A stretch of DNA of 64,000 nt from Flavobacterium branchiarum. Its GTDB lineage: Bacteria; Bacteroidota; Bacteroidia; Flavobacteriales; Flavobacteriaceae. Below, piece by piece: positions 16,025-25,259 of the stretch. Under the pieces are notes generated by a model. That model searched no databases. It saw only the letters and a list, made by a program, of their open reading frames with translations, and was not told the DNA's origin. Position numbers and translations under genes: made by a program. Positions within the stretch are counted from its first letter, which is position 1. Every line of letters begins with the position of its first letter. Location: contig NZ_JAUFQQ010000005.1 in assembly GCF_030409845.1 (NCBI RefSeq), positions 992,001 to 1,056,000 on the forward strand. The letters run 5' to 3'.

Positions 16025-16215
16025 CCTTCGACTCCGCTCAAAATGACATGCGACTGAGACTGAATACCGAGACTACCCTTCGACTCCGCTCAGGATGACA
16101 TGCGACTAAGACTGAATACTGAGACTACCCTTCGACTCCGCTCAGGATGACATGCGACTGAGACTGAATACTGAGACTGAATACCGAGACTGGAAACTGA
16201 GACTGGAAACTGAGA
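16025..16215. repeat. three tandem 52-bp repeats plus short derivatives
   Basis: Units start at 16025, 16077 and 16129. Each begins CCTTCGACTCCGCTC, followed by RRATGACATGCGACT and GAGACTGAATAC. After the third unit the tail decays into 12-bp units (GAGACTGGAAAC). The CCTTCGACTCCGCTC core occurs inverted at about 11344-11362, so this is an interspersed family. Confidence 0.9.
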
Positions 16216-16218
16216 CAT

Positions 16219-16292
16219 AAAAAAAAAGCATTTCCTGTTTTAAAAAGGCGACATAAGAAGCTCTTTTTATAACATTAGAAATGCTTTTTTTT
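16219..16292. terminator. long hairpin between convergent genes
   Basis: Arms AAAAAAGCATTTC and GAAATGCTTTTTT pair across about 45 bases of interior sequence. A and T runs on both sides allow termination in both directions, serving the App1-like and ABC-F genes. Confidence 0.7.
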
Positions 16293-16336
16293 ATGAAGAA
16301 TTGTAGCGAAAGCTGAAATAGTCCCCTATTATTGAA

Positions 16337-18244
16337 TTATAGATTATCTATTTCTTCTTGAACTACTTCCCATTCTGAAAGTAATTTTTCCAGTTCAGCT
16401 TTCTTTTTATTATATGCCGTAAAAAATGAAGCATCTTCTATGTGTTTGTCATAATTTGAAGCTAACATTTTATCGTCGTGCTGAATGTCTTTTTCTAGTT
16501 GTTTTATTTGACTTTCAACTTTACTCAAGCGATTCTGCAACGCTTTATTTTTCTTTTGATCTTCGTATGAAGCTTTATTGCTTTCTTTAGGAGCACCCGC
16601 TTTTGTAGCATCTTTTTTCTCTACTTCACGCATGTTTTCTAAATTACGTTGCTCTAAGAAGTAGTTAATATCTCCTAAATATTCTTTTATCTTTTGGTCC
16701 TTGAATTCATATACTAAATTAGACATTCCTTGAAGAAAATCCCTATCGTGAGAAACCAATAATAATGTTCCACCAAATTTTTGAAGCGCCGCTTTCAATA
16801 CATTCTTAGATTTTATATCCAAGTGATTCGTCGGCTCATCCATTAGCAATACATTTATAGGTTGCAATAACAACTTACATAATGCTAAACGGTTTCTTTC
16901 ACCTCCAGAAAGAACTTTTACCTTTTTTTCAACATCATCTCCACGGAACAAAAATGACCCCAACATATCACGAACTTTCGAACGGTTGGTATCCATTGCA
17001 GCATCCTCCATTGTTTGTAGCAAAGTGATTTCACCATCAAGATATTCGGCTTGATTTTGAGCAAAATAACCCAACTGAACATTGTGACCTAATTTTATGC
17101 TTCCTTGGTATTCAAATTCATCAACAATTGCTTTAATAAAAGTTGATTTACCTTGTCCGTTCTGCCCAACAAAAGCAATTTTGCTTCCACGTTCTACCAA
17201 CAAGTTTATATCTTTAAGAATAACTTTATCTCCGTAAGCTTTGGTAACATTGTCTGCTTCGACTACTACTCTTCCTGGTTCTTTTGAAACTGGAAATGAG
17301 ATATTCATTACAGAATTATCGTCTTCATCTACCTCAATACGCTCTACTTTATCCAATTTCTTGATAAGCGATTGCGCCATAGATGCTTTTGAAGCTTTGG
17401 CACGGAATTTCTCGATTAACTTTTCAGTTTCTTCAATTTTCTTAGCTTGATTTTTTTGTGTAGCCAATTGCTTTTCACGAATTTCATGACGCAACAATAA
17501 GTACTCAGAATATGGCTTATTAAAGTCATACGCCTTTCCTAATGAAATTTCGATTGTTCTATTGGTTACATTATCCAAGAACATTTTATCGTGGGAAACA
17601 ATTACCACAACACCAGGATAATTACGCAAGAAGCTTTCTAACCAAATGATACTCTCTATATCCAAGTGATTCGTAGGCTCATCCAGCAACAAAATATCAT
17701 TAGACTGCAATAACAACTTTGCAAGCTCGATACGCATTCTCCATCCTCCTGAGAAAGTTTCGGTTTGGTTATTAAAGACTTCTCTTTTAAAACCTAAACC
17801 TATCAATATTTTTTCTGTATCACCAACATAATTATATCCACCTAACAAATCAAAACGGTGTGTGTAATCAGATAAATCTTCGATAATCTGACTGTATTCT
17901 TCACTTTCATAATCGGTTCTGGTTACCAATTGATGATTGATTTGCTCTAATTTTTTTTCTACAACTTTAATATCTGTAAAAGCTTCGTAGGCTTCTTCGA
18001 GTACTGTTCTTCCTTGTTCAAAATCGATATCCTGACGTAGGAAACCCATTCTTACTTCTTTCTCTGTTGCAATTTGACCAGAATCTGGTTTAAAATCACC
18101 TGCAAGAATCTTTAGCATTGTTGATTTTCCAGCACCATTTTTCCCAACAAGACCAACTCGATCTCCTGCACCTAAACGAAATGTAACTTCCTCAAATAAA
18201 TAAGACCCCCCAAACGAAACAGATAAATTGTGTATATTAAGCAT
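16337..18244 (-). CDS. ABC-F family ATPase (Uup/YheS-like)
   Basis: 635 residues without membrane segments. It has two ABC domains. First: Walker [13 protein letters not shown], signature [13 protein letters not shown], Walker [13 protein letters not shown]. Second: Walker [12 protein letters not shown], signature [13 protein letters not shown], Walker [14 protein letters not shown] charged linker joins them and a Lys/Glu-rich coiled coil follows (about 540-635). ABC-F proteins bind the ribosomal E site and act in translation or DNA-related processes. The C-terminal coiled coil is as in Uup/YheS. It has its own leader of about 450 bases shared with the divergent DUF983 gene. Confidence 0.9.
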   Translation of the reverse strand: MLNIHNLSVSFGGSYLFEEVTFRLGAGDRVGLVGKNGAGKSTMLKILAGDFKPDSGQIATEKEVRMGFLRQDIDFEQGRTVLEEAYEAFTDIKVVEKKLEQINHQLVTRTDYESEEYSQIIEDLSDYTHRFDLLGGYNYVGDTEKILIGLGFKREVFNNQTETFSGGWRMRIELAKLLLQSNDILLLDEPTNHLDIESIIWLESFLRNYPGVVVIVSHDKMFLDNVTNRTIEISLGKAYDFNKPYSEYLLLRHEIREKQLATQKNQAKKIEETEKLIEKFRAKASKASMAQSLIKKLDKVERIEVDEDDNSVMNISFPVSKEPGRVVVEADNVTKAYGDKVILKDINLLVERGSKIAFVGQNGQGKSTFIKAIVDEFEYQGSIKLGHNVQLGYFAQNQAEYLDGEITLLQTMEDAAMDTNRSKVRDMLGSFLFRGDDVEKKVKVLSGGERNRLALCKLLLQPINVLLMDEPTNHLDIKSKNVLKAALQKFGGTLLLVSHDRDFLQGMSNLVYEFKDQKIKEYLGDINYFLEQRNLENMREVEKKDATKAGAPKESNKASYEDQKKNKALQNRLSKVESQIKQLEKDIQHDDKMLASNYDKHIEDASFFTAYNKKKAELEKLLSEWEVVQEEIDNL

Positions 18245-18580
18245 TTATTATTGTTATTTTATAACTAATTGATTGTGTAAATTGATACCTTCAAATTAAT
18301 GAGAATCAATTTTTGTAGATACTAAAATCCTTCTTTTCGAGTAATTAAACATTTATTGAGCTTACATAAAACTTAAACCCTGTGTCTAATTAACGTCTAA
18401 TCAGTATTTTTAATTCTTTATCTTCTAAAATATAAAGCAATATATATTGCATTTTACTTATGATTTTAAAAATGCAAAGGTAGTGAAAAGGAATGTATTA
18501 TACTATAAAGTTAAAAAGCCGATATTCAGCATAGTTAAAGCCGATTTCTTACACGGTTTTATATATTAAGAGTAGGAAAA
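18245..18580. other. divergent intergenic region
   Basis: No gene seen between the ABC-F start and the DUF983 promoter. It is AT-rich and must hold the ABC-F promoter on the minus strand, which I could not place with confidence. Confidence 0.4.
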
Positions 18581-18611
18581 TTGTTAATGTGGCAATCAAT
18601 GATTATCTTTG
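18581..18611 (+). promoter_or_regulatory. promoter of the DUF983 gene
   Basis: TTG at 18581-18583, 20 bases, then TATCTTTG at 18604-18611 (TAnnTTTG). The ATG is 93 bases further on. Confidence 0.6.
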
Positions 18612-18703
18612 AATTAAATTCATATCTTATTATTTTAAACAACTACTCTGACTTAAATAAAAGAAAGAGTTAGCTATTTAAATATCACAAAAAACTACTC
18701 AAA

Positions 18704-19087
18704 ATGTTCAAAAAAGGATCTAAGCTAAATAGTATTTTAAAAGGAACTTGTCCTAAGTGTCAAAACGAAAGTATGTACGAAGACAAGAATCCATTGCATT
18801 TAGGAAAAGTTCTAAAAATGAATGAATCTTGCAGTCATTGTGGACTTGTGTACCAAATTGAACCTTCCTTTTTTTATGGAGCAATGTATGTTAGCTACGG
18901 TCTAAACGTTGCTTTAGGAATCGCAGCTTTTATTATATCGTATGTTTTATTGCATTCGAGTATTGAAACTTCATTTATAGCAATTGTAATAACTCTTGTG
19001 GTATTATTTCCTTTTGTATTAAGATGGTCAAGAAATATTTACATCAACATGTTTGTTTCTTACGATCCAACTACCAATATAAAATAA
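18704..19087 (+). CDS. DUF983 zinc-ribbon membrane protein
   Basis: 127 residues. An N-terminal zinc ribbon has two CxxC pairs (GTCPKCQNESMY and ESCSHCGLVYQ). Two closely spaced membrane helices follow (about 62-85 and 90-110). This is the DUF983 layout. The function is unknown, although relatives sit near cytochrome oxidase genes in other bacteria. It converges on the oxidoreductase gene with only one base between stop codons. Confidence 0.85.
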   Translation: MFKKGSKLNSILKGTCPKCQNESMYEDKNPLHLGKVLKMNESCSHCGLVYQIEPSFFYGAMYVSYGLNVALGIAAFIISYVLLHSSIETSFIAIVITLVVLFPFVLRWSRNIYINMFVSYDPTTNIK

Positions 19088-19088
19088 G

Positions 19089-20141
19089 TTACTTTCTATT
19101 CTTTTTGTAAAACCGTTGGATGTTTATTTCATCGTCCAAAGGAATTTCATTTTCAATATTTTCAAACAAAGCTTCCGCCATTGCAGGTCCAAGCATAACT
19201 CCTCGCGTACCTAATCCGTTAAGTATATGAAGTGATTTATTTGTATGGTGTGTTCCCACCAATGGTCTTCTGTCTTTTACTGTAGGACGAACTCCTGCAA
19301 AATGCTGAACAATTTCAAACTCACAAGTAATAATTTCACGGATACGCTCTAGAAGTTCTTCCTTCGCCTCTTCGGTAGGTAAGTCCGTTTTATCTTTCCA
19401 ATTGTATGTAGCTCCTACTTTAAACAAATCATCACCTAAAGGCAGAATAAACACACTTGTATTAACGATTACATCTAGATTTAAACCTACTGCTCGTATA
19501 ATAAACAATTCCCCTTTTGTTCCATCCAAAGGCAAATCATTAAAGAATGGATTTTTATGCAACCCAAATCCTTCTGCAAAAATAATATGCTGTGCTATAA
19601 TATCTTCATACTGAATTCCTGAATCTAAAAACTTAATTTGACTGTAATCAAATGCATCTTGAAGTAATAAATTTTCAGTAAGCAAATATTCTCTATACTT
19701 TTCTAATAACAAAGCAGTATCGACATAACCAGTATGCAAAACTTCTCCATAATCGTAAGGAGAATCTATACTATTGTATTTTTTAGTAACTAATTTGGTT
19801 GACAAAAAAGGTGCTAAGTTTTTTTTATCAGAAGCACTAAACCAATTGTTCTGTTCTTCAATAGAGAAAAATTTTCTCAGGATTGGAAGTTGGAAATTGA
19901 ACTTTGTAGCAAGTTTGGCTTCTATAGTTGTATAAAACGTATCCATCAAGACTAACTGTGGTTGTGCTTGCCACACTTCACTAAATCTTTTTAAAATAAC
20001 AGGATTGTACAATCCACCAGCTATTTTAGAAGAGTTTTGTGATTTATCATCTATTACTAAAATAGATTTATTGCGTGACAATGCCTTTTCTGAAAAAGAA
20101 ATTCCAGCCAAACCTGAGCCAATAATTAAGTAGTCAATCAT
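19089..20141 (-). CDS. FAD-dependent amine oxidoreductase (DAO family)
   Basis: 350 residues. It has an N-terminal dinucleotide-binding motif (DYLIIGSGLAGISFSEKAL) and the late family motif near the C-terminus (LVGTHHTNKSLHILNGLGTR, then GVMLGPAMAE). It belongs to the DAO superfamily with glycine oxidase/ThiO and sarcosine oxidase. The substrate cannot be assigned. It lies downstream of gldN on the same strand but is cut off from it by a strong terminator, so it is probably transcribed separately. Confidence 0.8.
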   Translation of the reverse strand: MIDYLIIGSGLAGISFSEKALSRNKSILVIDDKSQNSSKIAGGLYNPVILKRFSEVWQAQPQLVLMDTFYTTIEAKLATKFNFQLPILRKFFSIEEQNNWFSASDKKNLAPFLSTKLVTKKYNSIDSPYDYGEVLHTGYVDTALLLEKYREYLLTENLLLQDAFDYSQIKFLDSGIQYEDIIAQHIIFAEGFGLHKNPFFNDLPLDGTKGELFIIRAVGLNLDVIVNTSVFILPLGDDLFKVGATYNWKDKTDLPTEEAKEELLERIREIITCEFEIVQHFAGVRPTVKDRRPLVGTHHTNKSLHILNGLGTRGVMLGPAMAEALFENIENEIPLDDEINIQRFYKKNRK

Positions 20142-20180
20142 AAAAAAACAAATTAAACTGTTACAGCCATCAAACTTAAA

Positions 20181-20215
20181 TAAAAAAAAACTCTTACCAC
20201 GAATGGTAAGAGTTT
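20181..20215 (-). terminator. terminator of the gldKLMN operon
   Basis: A 12-bp perfect stem (AAACTCTTACCA/TGGTAAGAGTTT) with a four-base loop. Read on the minus strand it is followed by nine T. It lies just after the gldN stop codon. Confidence 0.9.
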
Positions 20216-20238
20216 ATATTAAAAAAGGAAATCAATTT

Positions 20239-21231
20239 TTAGTAATTCCACATATCCGATTCGAAATTTCTAATTTTTTCTTTCACTCTCTCAGATTCTA
20301 ATAATTGATTCTGAGCATTATCTTTCATGTATTCTTCGATAGCTCTATCTCCGTAAACATTTTCTTCTTTATAGATTGTACTGTTAAAACGTCTAGAGTT
20401 TAAGATTTGATCAAAAGAAATTGGCATTGCAGAGTTTTTGTCATTAAAAGCTTTAGCTTCATGCAAAACATTTCTGGCATCTGGGAAGAATACCCAGAAC
20501 AATTCAATATAATCTTTCTCTTCACTATTAATAGTGTAAACATCAGGAGTTACAGGACAAATACCTAATAGACGATACTTCAATTCACTTTGACGTTTAT
20601 CAAAATACCAATATCCTTTAATTTTATACTCCGTAACATCTTGAGCTGTTAAATCAGTTTTCAAGATATATTCTGAAGATATAATTTTAGATGCAGGAAC
20701 GTCTACTGTTTCAGTTGTAGTTACTTTGTTTTTTCCTTTACCAGTAGTCTTCTTTTTCTGGATCGTTTGTGCAACGTATGCACCTGGATCTTGATTCAAT
20801 TGCTCTCTACCCGCATCAGTTGTATCGATACGAGATAAAGAAGCCTGAATATCTTTCATAGACTTTTTGGTATTGAAATAACTATCAGTATAAACCTCAG
20901 TAATTTTACCATTTTTAATTGCTTTTGTCAAGACATCGTACATAGAACGTCTGTCTGAACCAATATTTGCAGTATCAATAGGAAAGTACAATGAGAAGTT
21001 GATTTTTTCATTCAAATCAATGATTTCCCAAACAGTTTTCCCCATCAAAACATCTCTATCGTGTACATAACCATATGCTAATGGTTTGTCATTATCCAAA
21101 ACAAGTTGCGCTGGTGTCTTTAAACCAATTTCAGCTGGTGTTTTTGCGTTAAGCAAATTCGACTGTGCAAATGTTGTATAACTCCCTGCAACAGAGATAA
21201 TAGCTATTAAAAAAATTCTTACATTCATCAT
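20239..21231 (-). CDS. gldN: gliding motility/type IX secretion protein GldN
   Basis: 330 residues with a signal peptide (about 1-22, ending TFAQ). Family features include the MGKTVWEIIDLNEKINFSLY segment, the SDRRSMYDVLTKAIKNG block, and IEYSE-type helices near the end. GldN (PorN) is a periplasmic protein that forms the ring complex with GldK beneath the outer membrane and contacts GldM. It is last in the gldK-L-M-N order, 48 bases after gldM, followed by a terminator. The paralogue gldO, present after gldN in F. johnsoniae, is absent here. Confidence 0.95.
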   Translation of the reverse strand: MMNVRIFLIAIISVAGSYTTFAQSNLLNAKTPAEIGLKTPAQLVLDNDKPLAYGYVHDRDVLMGKTVWEIIDLNEKINFSLYFPIDTANIGSDRRSMYDVLTKAIKNGKITEVYTDSYFNTKKSMKDIQASLSRIDTTDAGREQLNQDPGAYVAQTIQKKKTTGKGKNKVTTTETVDVPASKIISSEYILKTDLTAQDVTEYKIKGYWYFDKRQSELKYRLLGICPVTPDVYTINSEEKDYIELFWVFFPDARNVLHEAKAFNDKNSAMPISFDQILNSRRFNSTIYKEENVYGDRAIEEYMKDNAQNQLLESERVKEKIRNFESDMWNY

Positions 21232-21278
21232 GGTATCAGTATAAGATATTGAAGTAGTTTACTTTATAGAACTACTTA

Positions 21279-22826
21279 TTATTGTATTTCAAAAATTACT
21301 GGAGCTGTTCTTGGCAATAAATAACTTCCTGCTCCAACAAGTTTAGTTTTAATCTCAGAAATAGTAACTTGATCTCCTCTACCTGCTTTTGAAAGAACTG
21401 ATTTACATTGTGCATTTAATTTATTACCAGCAACAACAACTGTAGGTTGTCCAGTAACTTTTAAATTAAATCCAACAACATCTAAACCAACTTCGAAATC
21501 AAAATCAACTAATTTAGCTCCAATTGTAGCTACTTCTAAATTTGATTTAGGTCCTTTTACAATACCCATTTCTCCTCTAATAGTTCCACTTGGTCCAGGA
21601 ATACCTTTAATTCTAAAAGTTTTCTTATCAGAAACAGTAGTTCCATTTTCTAATTTACCTGTTACAGAAATTGTAGTTTCTGTACCTGTACCTGGGCTCA
21701 TGTTATATTTTCCAGGTTTTCCAGCAGATGATAATCCTGGAGCTGTTGCAACAACTTTGTTATCAGCAACACCTGCAAATGAAATTGAGATAGGGTTAAC
21801 AACACCTCTGTAAACTACATTCATTTTATCTGCAGAAATAGTAGCAGAGTTTGGCTTAGGAACTACAACATATGGTTGATCAAATTTAAGAGGAATAGTC
21901 TTTCCATCTTCTAAGAATGTAAATTGACCACTAATATTTTGTTCACCAACTCCACCAGCAGTCATTTCAACTACAGCTTGACCGTTAACAATTTTTCCAG
22001 GTCTTCCGTTAAGAATAAATGAAGTAGGCTGTGTATTATCATCATAACGACCTAAAACTACTTTACCTGTAACAGTTTCTCCTTGGAAATATGCACTTTT
22101 ATCAAGAACCACAATTGCTTTATAATTACTATAAGACGCGGCTTGTACTGCTGCTTTTCCTAAAGCAGAACTATAAACATCTGATTCTGCTTTTTTAACA
22201 TCACTTTGCCATGCTGATAATTTTGCAACTGAAGCTACAGCTGGAAAACCTTTAAAATGGTAAGCTAAAAAATCATCTTTCAAACCTTCTTTGTTCTTAA
22301 CATCAGAAGTATCAAATTTACTATCAATCTCAGCTACAATTGCATTGTACTTTTTGTCGCTTAATACAGCTTTCATATCAGCTTTGTACTTGTCAATTTT
22401 AGCAACAATTTCTTTACCTTTTGCAGTATAACCATCACCTGTAAACCAGTTATCAATATTATCCCCTTTGTCCATAGACTCATAAGGTAATTTCCCAGTT
22501 TCTTTGTCTTTTTCGAATCCCTTTAAAACATCACCTTTTAAAGTTTCGATATAGCTATAAAAATCTTTAGATATTGCTTGAACTTTATGAGCTGTTTGAG
22601 CAGCTGTTTCAAATTCACCTTTAGCCTCAGCCGCTTTCTGATCTAACGAAGCCAATAATTGCTCATTTGTCATATTAGCTGACTCATTTGCACTTTCAAA
22701 TTTTTCATTCATTAAGCCAAAAGCAGACAATACTTCTTTTGACATATTCATTGCTAACATTGCGATAAAAACCAGATACATCAGGTTTATCATCTTCTGT
22801 CTAGGGGTTAATTTTCCTCCTGCCAT
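21279..22826 (-). CDS. gldM: type IX secretion motor protein GldM
   Basis: 515 residues. A short cytoplasmic N-terminus (AGGKLTPRQKMINLMYLVF) leads into one membrane helix (about 15-32). A long periplasmic part follows with helical D1 and beta-rich D2-D4 domains. GldM dimers pair with the GldL pentamer to form the proton-driven rotary motor of gliding and type IX secretion, and reach across the periplasm to the GldK/GldN ring. It is translated between gldL and gldN with gaps of 48 bases on either side. Confidence 0.95.
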   Translation of the reverse strand: MAGGKLTPRQKMINLMYLVFIAMLAMNMSKEVLSAFGLMNEKFESANESANMTNEQLLASLDQKAAEAKGEFETAAQTAHKVQAISKDFYSYIETLKGDVLKGFEKDKETGKLPYESMDKGDNIDNWFTGDGYTAKGKEIVAKIDKYKADMKAVLSDKKYNAIVAEIDSKFDTSDVKNKEGLKDDFLAYHFKGFPAVASVAKLSAWQSDVKKAESDVYSSALGKAAVQAASYSNYKAIVVLDKSAYFQGETVTGKVVLGRYDDNTQPTSFILNGRPGKIVNGQAVVEMTAGGVGEQNISGQFTFLEDGKTIPLKFDQPYVVVPKPNSATISADKMNVVYRGVVNPISISFAGVADNKVVATAPGLSSAGKPGKYNMSPGTGTETTISVTGKLENGTTVSDKKTFRIKGIPGPSGTIRGEMGIVKGPKSNLEVATIGAKLVDFDFEVGLDVVGFNLKVTGQPTVVVAGNKLNAQCKSVLSKAGRGDQVTISEIKTKLVGAGSYLLPRTAPVIFEIQ

Positions 22827-22874
22827 ATTTTCTAAATAATTAGTTTTTTATTAATAATAATAGTTTTTAACTAA

Positions 22875-23522
22875 TTATCCTTTGTTATTCATAGCTGAAA
22901 GCATACCACCATATACATTGTTTAAAGAAGCAATATTTGCAGTCATAGATTGCATTTGCTCTTTTAATTTACTAGCGTTTTCTGCGATTTCTTTGTTTGC
23001 TTCTGCATTTCGAGAAGCACTTTCTAATTGAACTTTGTATAAACTATTTAAAGATTCCATTTGTGCAGCAGCAGTAGATAACTCTTCGCTGTATTTTTTA
23101 GTAGAAGCAATTGAATCAACAGTTGGAGCAATACCTTTAGCAGCAGACTCAAAGTTTTTGATACTGTTACCTAAGCTTGCCATTAATTCACCGTCAATTT
23201 TAGCTTCTTTAAGCATAACGTCTAATTTTTGAGAAAGTAAACCTTGAGCATCTGCAGTTTTCTCCGCTTTTGCAACTTTTACTTTTGCTTGTCCGTTAGC
23301 CAATTCTGGATATACTAATGTCCAGTCCAACTCTTCGTCAACTGGTTCAAAAGCAGATAAAGCAAAGATTAATGCTTCTGTTACTAATCCGATTGAAAGC
23401 ATTAAGGTACCTGTTAATGGTCCTATTTCAAAGTGAGTAATTTTGAATAAAGCTCCAATAATTACTACTGCTGCTCCCATACCGTAAGCGAAATTCATCA
23501 CTTTTTTACTTAATAATGCCAT
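22875..23522 (-). CDS. gldL: type IX secretion motor protein GldL
   Basis: 215 residues. Two membrane helices (about 9-28 and 36-57) are followed by a cytoplasmic coiled-coil tail. The membrane part retains Lys27 (GALFKITHF) and Glu49 (GLVTEALIF), the buried charged residues shown in F. johnsoniae GldL to matter for coupling proton flow to motion. It forms a pentamer around two GldM helices. It sits between gldK (71 bases upstream) and gldM. Confidence 0.95.
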   Translation of the reverse strand: MALLSKKVMNFAYGMGAAVVIIGALFKITHFEIGPLTGTLMLSIGLVTEALIFALSAFEPVDEELDWTLVYPELANGQAKVKVAKAEKTADAQGLLSQKLDVMLKEAKIDGELMASLGNSIKNFESAAKGIAPTVDSIASTKKYSEELSTAAAQMESLNSLYKVQLESASRNAEANKEIAENASKLKEQMQSMTANIASLNNVYGGMLSAMNNKG

Positions 23523-23593
23523 AATTGTTTTTGTTTTGTTTTAGGTTTAAAAAAAGGATTTGGATATTTAATTTAATTTTCTTTCTCGTTTAA

Positions 23594-24994
23594 TTACTTC
23601 TTATTCCCTGTTGATTGTGTTCCCATATAATCTTGAACAGTTCTAAAACCGATAAAACTTCTTGCAGAATCTGCATATTCAAAATCTCTGGTACTTACTT
23701 GTAAGAAATAAGCAACATCTTTCCATGAACCTCCACGTACTACTTTACGCTTGTTAGACCCGTCTTGTACATTAGGATTCATAGTAGACACATATTCGTA
23801 TGCATTTGGACTGTATGAAGAATCTGTCCACTCTGCTACGTTACCTGCCATATTGTACAAATTATAACCATTTGGATCGTATGATTTTGCTTCTACAGTA
23901 TATAAAGCATTATCTGCTGCATAATCTCCTCTATTTGGTTTAAAGTTTGCCATAAAACAACCTCTATCATTTCTGATATAAGGACCTCCCCATGGGTAAG
24001 TTCCTGATTCAAGACCACCTCTAGCAGCATACTCCCATTCTGCCTCTGTAGGCAATCTGAAAGAGTTCACTAAATCATGACCTTTCTTTTTAGCTTTTAT
24101 GTATGTATTTTTATTTAAAGTTCTCCAAGCACAAAATGCTTTTGCTTGAGTCCATTTTACACCTACAACCGGATAATCTCCATATGCTTTATGCCAGAAG
24201 TAATCATTGTGCATTGGCTCGTTGTAAGAATATGTAAAATCCTTAATCCAAACTGTTGTATCTGGATAAACCTTAACTTCTTCTGTCTTAACAAATTCTT
24301 TTCTTTTTCCAACTTTAGCTTTTGCCGCAGCTTGAATATCCATCCAAGAATATCTAAATTTCAATTTATTAACATCTATAGTTCTTAATCCATTATAAGA
24401 CTCCTCAACAGGAATATACATTGAATCCATTACTTCAGCATAATACTCGTCTGGGTAAGCTTGTGTTCCTTTTGCTAACTTAACTTTTCTGTTTAATTTT
24501 CTACCTGCATAAGGATCATCTGCTGTCCCTATACTGTAGTAATTATCATACATGTATTTATCATAAGCAGTCATTTTTTCAGGATCAGAATCATTAAAAG
24601 CATAATCCCCTATACTACCACTTTTTTTACCTTTAGCATCTGCTCCGCCACCTGGTTTTTGACCCATTTCATCAGCCATAATTGCCAAACGAACTCTCAT
24701 TGTAGAATCTTTAACCCACTCTACAAATTGACGATATTCGCTATTAGTTATCTCAGTTTCATCCATATAAAAAGAACGAACAGTAACTGTTTTTGTTGGT
24801 GCATCCTCTACTTGAGCCAAGTCATCATCTGACTTCCCCATGATAAAAGACCCTCCTGGAATCAATGTCATTCCGTAAGGTTTTTCTGGATACCATTTCC
24901 CGCCTTTAACACCTACTAATTCTCCTTTGTCACTTGACCTACCACAACTAATCATTAGTGTTAAAAATGCCGCAAATGCAATAAACTTCTTCAT
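23594..24994 (-). CDS. gldK: gliding motility/type IX secretion lipoprotein GldK
   Basis: 466 residues with a lipoprotein signal (lipobox LMISC, Cys17). The remainder is a formylglycine-generating-enzyme-like (SUMF1) domain: YGMTLIPGGSFIMG near the start, EITNSEYRQFVEWV, FRLPTEAEWEYAARGG, NVAEWTDSSY and VVRGGSWKD towards the end. In GldK this fold is structural. The protein forms the outer-membrane-associated ring with GldN. It is the first gene of the operon. A TAnnTTTG-like element on the minus strand (TAATTTTG, 25091-25098) lies about 97 bases before the start, though without a good -33 partner. Confidence 0.95.
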   Translation of the reverse strand: MKKFIAFAAFLTLMISCGRSSDKGELVGVKGGKWYPEKPYGMTLIPGGSFIMGKSDDDLAQVEDAPTKTVTVRSFYMDETEITNSEYRQFVEWVKDSTMRVRLAIMADEMGQKPGGGADAKGKKSGSIGDYAFNDSDPEKMTAYDKYMYDNYYSIGTADDPYAGRKLNRKVKLAKGTQAYPDEYYAEVMDSMYIPVEESYNGLRTIDVNKLKFRYSWMDIQAAAKAKVGKRKEFVKTEEVKVYPDTTVWIKDFTYSYNEPMHNDYFWHKAYGDYPVVGVKWTQAKAFCAWRTLNKNTYIKAKKKGHDLVNSFRLPTEAEWEYAARGGLESGTYPWGGPYIRNDRGCFMANFKPNRGDYAADNALYTVEAKSYDPNGYNLYNMAGNVAEWTDSSYSPNAYEYVSTMNPNVQDGSNKRKVVRGGSWKDVAYFLQVSTRDFEYADSARSFIGFRTVQDYMGTQSTGNKK

Positions 24995-25259
24995 ATATGT
25001 TTGGATTATCTATTCATTATTATAAGTCCGTAAACCTATTTATTATTTTTCTAAAAAACAATAGCTTTTAGTGCAATTTATTTCAGGGTCCAAAATTAAA
25101 GTTAAAAAAAATAAAAAAAAAATATTTAGTCGATAAACTGCCACAAAAAACCGCTTAAAAACGTTAAATTTTAATATTTATAAGTCAAACCTTACTAATT
25201 AAAACAAAATCAGCTATTTAAAAAAAACCTTAATAACTCGTATCTTATTACGAAAACGA

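Noticed and set aside
15931-16215. Tandem repeats resembling a CRISPR array
   Set aside because: Units are contiguous without unique spacers and no cas gene is nearby.
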